A stretch of 7,439 nucleotides of DNA from a candidate division TA06 bacterium DG_78 (lineage in GTDB: Bacteria > Hydrothermota > Tepidihabitantia > SM23-42). The stretch is taken from the NCBI GenBank assembly GCA_001303225.1, contig LJNI01000114.1, positions 1 through 7,439 on the forward strand. Direction: 5' to 3'. Below the pieces are notes generated by a model. The model saw only the letters and a list, made by a program, of their open reading frames with translations, was not told the origin of the DNA and ran no database searches. This document shows positions 5,008-7,439 of this stretch, piece by piece (position 1 is the stretch's first letter; every line of letters begins with the position of its first letter). The position numbers and the translations under genes are program-made.

Positions 5008-5930
5008 TGGCATCACTTAAACAACTTGCAGCTCAAGAAGAGAAATTTGCTGGTGGTCACCGTGGTTGTGCAGGATGTGGAGCATCGATCATTGCACGAC
5101 AAGTGCTCATGGCAGCAGAAAATCCTGTTGTGGTTGGCGCGGCTACTGGTTGCTTAGAGGTCTTTTCAACAATTTATCCTTATTCGGCATGGGAAGTTCC
5201 CTATGTTCACAATGCCTTTGAAAATGTCGCCGCAACAATGGCAGGGGTTGAATCAGCATATAAGGCGCTAAAGAAAAAGGGTAAGATTAAAAAAGACCTC
5301 AGATTTATTGCATTTGGTGGCGATGGAGGAACCTATGATATCGGTCTCCAGGCATTGTCAGGCATGATCGAACGCAGGCATCGGGTACTCTACGTCTGTT
5401 ATAATAATGAGGCATACATGAATACTGGTATTCAACGGTCATCCGCAACACCGCGTGGTGCTCATACTACAACATCACCAGCTGGGAAGGTTATTCCGGG
5501 TAAATTGCAGCTCAGAAAAAATCTTACTGAGATTATTATTGCCCATGAACCTGCCTATGCTGCTCAAGCAACATTTGGCTATTGGAATGATCTGGTTACA
5601 AAAGTGAGAAAGGCATTGGCTGTTGAGGGGCCTTCGTTTATTAATATATATGCACCATGTCGTCTTGGCTGGGCATATGCGCCAGAAAAGACAGTTAAAG
5701 TTTCAAAGATGGCAGTCGAGACATGCATCTGGCCTTTATACGAATATCAGGATGGTCAGTATCGCATTACGGTCAAGCCGAAAGAGAAAAAACCAATAAC
5801 TGAATTTATCAACTCACAGGGCAGATTTGAACACTTATTCAAATGGAAAGATGACGTACCGATACGAGAATACCAAGAAGAAATCGATTTTATCTGGAAT
5901 AGATTGTTAAAGCGGACTGAATCACAGTAA
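5004..5930 (+). CDS. porB: Pyruvate:ferredoxin oxidoreductase, beta subunit
   Basis: 308 residues from 5004, or 307 if the adjacent ATG at 5007 is used. The run TAAGGGGG (4994-5001) is only two bases from the first ATG but five from the second, so 5007 may be the real start. Thiamine pyrophosphate and Mg binding is shown by GDGGTYDIGLQ (residues 106-116) followed by NNEAYMNTG (134-142), the GDG...NN motif. Four cysteines expected to hold the [4Fe-4S] cluster are present: Cys22 and Cys25 (CAGCG), Cys50 (TGCLEV) and Cys219 (APCRLGW). The blocks TGIQRSSATPRGA and VETCIWPLYE are typical PorB. It performs decarboxylation with alpha and passes electrons to PorD. It is the last por gene; no hairpin-plus-T-run terminator is seen in the 77 bases before the next gene. 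Confidence 0.95.
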   Translation: MMASLKQLAAQEEKFAGGHRGCAGCGASIIARQVLMAAENPVVVGAATGCLEVFSTIYPYSAWEVPYVHNAFENVAATMAGVESAYKALKKKGKIKKDLRFIAFGGDGGTYDIGLQALSGMIERRHRVLYVCYNNEAYMNTGIQRSSATPRGAHTTTSPAGKVIPGKLQLRKNLTEIIIAHEPAYAAQATFGYWNDLVTKVRKALAVEGPSFINIYAPCRLGWAYAPEKTVKVSKMAVETCIWPLYEYQDGQYRITVKPKEKKPITEFINSQGRFEHLFKWKDDVPIREYQEEIDFIWNRLLKRTESQ

Positions 5931-6007
5931 CGAAGACAAACACATAAGGTACAAACAAAAATTAATGTTCCATGTAAATTTATATTACTAGCTGTAGAAT
6001 CTGTGTA

Positions 6008-6622
6008 ATGATTAAGGTTGTCTTTTTTGACCTTGACGGCACCTTATATGAAAGCGAGGTAATAAGAAAAAAGTTTGCCGAGGCGGCTTATACAACACTA
6101 GCAGAGCTCAAAAATATCTCTGTCGCAGATGCACAGATACTCATCGAGACACGAAGAGATGAGTTGCAAAAGAAACAGGGGTTTCCTGCTCCGTATACCC
6201 TGACATTAGTTTCCTATGGACTTCCCATTGAAATGTGGCACAAGCACAACATAACATTTTTTGATCCGCGTGACTACCTTAAAAAAGATCCGATGCTCAA
6301 AAAGGTTATGCAGAGATTAAAGACCAATTACAAATTAGCAATTCTCACCAATAATAATGATACACAGAGTGAGCGTATCCTTAAGGCACTCGGTGTTGAA
6401 GGACTCTTTGATAGAGTCTTCACCTACAATACCTTTAAAATCCTCAAACCAGATCCGGAATTCTTTAAACAAGCAGCACGAGCATTAGACGTCAAACCGA
6501 ACGAATGTCTCGTTGTTGGCGACCGCTATCACGTGGATTTGGATCCAGCAAAGCAGCTGGGTATGAGCATTTATGAGGTCAATGGCCCGGAAGATATTTA
6601 TCATCTACCAGACTCATTATAG
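6008..6622 (+). CDS. HAD superfamily hydrolase (subfamily IA-like phosphatase)
   Basis: 204 residues with all four haloacid-dehalogenase motifs. Motif I is FFDLDGTLY (nucleophile Asp8, acid/base Asp10). Motif II is ILTNN (Thr114). Motif III is the Lys in KILKPDPEFF (Lys147). Motif IV is GDRYHVDL (Asp172 and Asp177). The helical cap lies between motifs I and II (about residues 15-90), as in subfamily I. The YESE after motif I and the TNNNDTQSERILKALG region recall pyrimidine-5'-nucleotidase and phosphoglycolate-phosphatase relatives, but the substrate cannot be told from sequence. It is a soluble Mg-dependent phosphatase with no signal peptide. The ATG at 6008 has no ribosome site; a TAGAAT at 5995-6000 could be a -10 box placing the transcript start at the ATG. 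It could also be read through from the por operon 77 bases upstream. No functional link to pyruvate metabolism is evident. Confidence 0.9.
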   Translation: MIKVVFFDLDGTLYESEVIRKKFAEAAYTTLAELKNISVADAQILIETRRDELQKKQGFPAPYTLTLVSYGLPIEMWHKHNITFFDPRDYLKKDPMLKKVMQRLKTNYKLAILTNNNDTQSERILKALGVEGLFDRVFTYNTFKILKPDPEFFKQAARALDVKPNECLVVGDRYHVDLDPAKQLGMSIYEVNGPEDIYHLPDSL

Positions 6623-6678
6623 CGATGGGGTCAGAAAAAGTAGTTATACAGCGCTAAGCGTTCGGACTCCTTGAATAG

Positions 6679-7389
6679 TTAAAAAAATTCCTGCAACATT
6701 TGGCGTGCCCGCAGGGCATAAATTGATGCTGGGTCTTTAATAATTAAATTTTCTAAAATTTTCTGAGCTTCTTTTTTGGTTCCCAGTTTCAAATGTATTT
6801 CTGCGAGGAGAAGAAACACAGTATCGATTGTATGTTCAGGAAATGAATTGTTGAGTTCCTGGAGGGCAGACAGTGCTAATGCTAATTCGCCCTGTGCATA
6901 ATAGAGATGGGCTAAGTAGTAGTAGGCATATGCACCAACCGTCGTCTTTAACAAAAGCCCTAAGCTATCACCTGCCCTCTCGAATTGTTCAGTTTCCACA
7001 AGGCCGATAGAATACGTCAATCTTTTTAATAAAACCGTATCTTTCCGTGTCTGTTCGATGAGGTATATTCGTTCGAGCGCATCATTAGCGATTTCTGACC
7101 GTGGGAATCGTCCGATCAACTTTAAATACTCTTCTCGTGCCGCGACGATCCTGCCTGCGAAAAAATAGTTATTGGCAAGAACATACATGAGGAGTGGTTG
7201 TTCTGCGTGCGTGAACTCGGTTTCGTACTTTTCTAAAAGCATGATGCCATTGTCAAATTCATCTCTCTGGAGATACCGTTTATTGAGTTCGATAACTGTT
7301 ACAATATTTGGATTCTGTTCAAGGAGCGACTCCAAACTATCTGTTGTAGTATCTAATCGTAAAACTAAGAGTAAATAGAACAGAATCAT
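6679..7389 (-). CDS. Exported TPR-repeat protein
   Basis: 236 residues. The first 10 or so (MILFYLLLVL) are hydrophobic and probably an export signal or anchor, with no positive charge before them. The rest is helical repeat: TPR-like pairs at about 32-60, 66-97 (LANNYFFAGRIVAAREEYLKL), 152-184 (YYLAHLYYAQGELALALSAL) and 188-220 (LLLAEIHLKLGTKKEAQKIL), each with the small/large pattern of TPR helices A and B and a Pro at the repeat end. This resembles envelope TPR proteins of the BamD or CpoB/YbgF type, but no specific orthology can be claimed. The ATG overlaps the stop of an upstream reading frame (ATGA) and has no ribosome site, so it is probably translated by coupling. The same frame stays open upstream to the edge without ATG, GTG or TTG, so a longer N-terminus beginning outside the window cannot be excluded. 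It converges on the HAD gene with 56 bases between. Confidence 0.8.
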   Translation of the reverse strand: MILFYLLLVLRLDTTTDSLESLLEQNPNIVTVIELNKRYLQRDEFDNGIMLLEKYETEFTHAEQPLLMYVLANNYFFAGRIVAAREEYLKLIGRFPRSEIANDALERIYLIEQTRKDTVLLKRLTYSIGLVETEQFERAGDSLGLLLKTTVGAYAYYYLAHLYYAQGELALALSALQELNNSFPEHTIDTVFLLLAEIHLKLGTKKEAQKILENLIIKDPASIYALRARQMLQEFF

Positions 7390-7439
7390 TTTTTTTCTAA
7401 CAGAGCCTTGAAATATTCTCTTATGTAAAACTCGTATTC
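7386..7439 (-). CDS. C-terminal end of an upstream gene (partial)
   Basis: From the right edge the minus strand reads 17 codons, EYEFYIREYFKALLEKK, then TGA at 7388-7386. The stop overlaps the ATG of the TPR gene in the ATGA pattern also seen at the por junctions. The residue pattern looks like a helical C-terminus. The protein cannot be identified. The piece is short, so the main support is the overlap geometry and the missing ribosome site of the next gene. Confidence 0.5.
   Translation of the reverse strand, partial: EYEFYIREYFKALLEKK

Noticed and set aside
5931..6007. Terminator after porB
   Set aside because: No inverted repeat followed by T is visible in this 77-base gap.
6623..6678. 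Bidirectional terminator between the convergent HAD and TPR genes
   Set aside because: The only stem (AGCGC with GCGTT, 3-base loop) is short, has a wobble pair, and is not directly followed by a T-run on either strand.

Overview
The window is AT-rich, gene-dense bacterial chromosome with no mobile element, CRISPR array or phage gene visible. It suggests an anaerobic, fermentative or autotrophic bacterium with a Gram-negative-type envelope. The evidence is a four-subunit pyruvate:ferredoxin oxidoreductase, two lipoproteins, and several exported TPR proteins. The mix of porGDAB, small Fn3/coiled-coil lipoproteins and TPR proteins with a PGxGxxYxG membrane tail resembles uncultivated candidate phyla such as WOR-3/Stahlbacteria or Cloacimonadota. 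That placement is impression only; no marker gene here fixes it.

Layout. (1) Positions 1-894, minus strand: a fully consensus sigma70-type promoter (867-894) drives tRNA-Ile(GAT) (707-780). Two lipoprotein genes follow, a small coiled-coil one (319-600) and an Fn3-domain one that runs off the left edge (1-309). (2) Positions 895-1000: a short intergenic stretch with a 10-bp perfect inverted repeat and three phased copies of a 13-bp element. (3) Positions 1001-2832, minus strand: a tight three-gene operon of a YidD family protein and two TPR proteins, both ending in the same PGxGxxYxG double-membrane-segment module. (4) Positions 2833-2978: a divergent intergenic region with a promoter facing each way. 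(5) Positions 2979-5930, plus strand: porG-porD-porA-porB, each junction an overlap of stop and start, encoding all four subunits of pyruvate:ferredoxin oxidoreductase. (6) Positions 6008-6622, plus: a HAD-family hydrolase. (7) Positions 6679-7439, minus: an exported TPR protein and the last 17 codons of an upstream gene that overlaps it.

How the parts work together. PorGDAB is ordinary central carbon metabolism: pyruvate + CoA + oxidised ferredoxin to acetyl-CoA + CO2 + reduced ferredoxin, reversibly. The most unusual content is the yidD-TPR-TPR operon. A YidD outside its usual rnpA-yidD-yidC neighbourhood carries a signal-like N-terminus and travels with two related TPR/membrane proteins, which suggests a small envelope-associated complex of unknown function. 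The rest looks like normal housekeeping and envelope genes.
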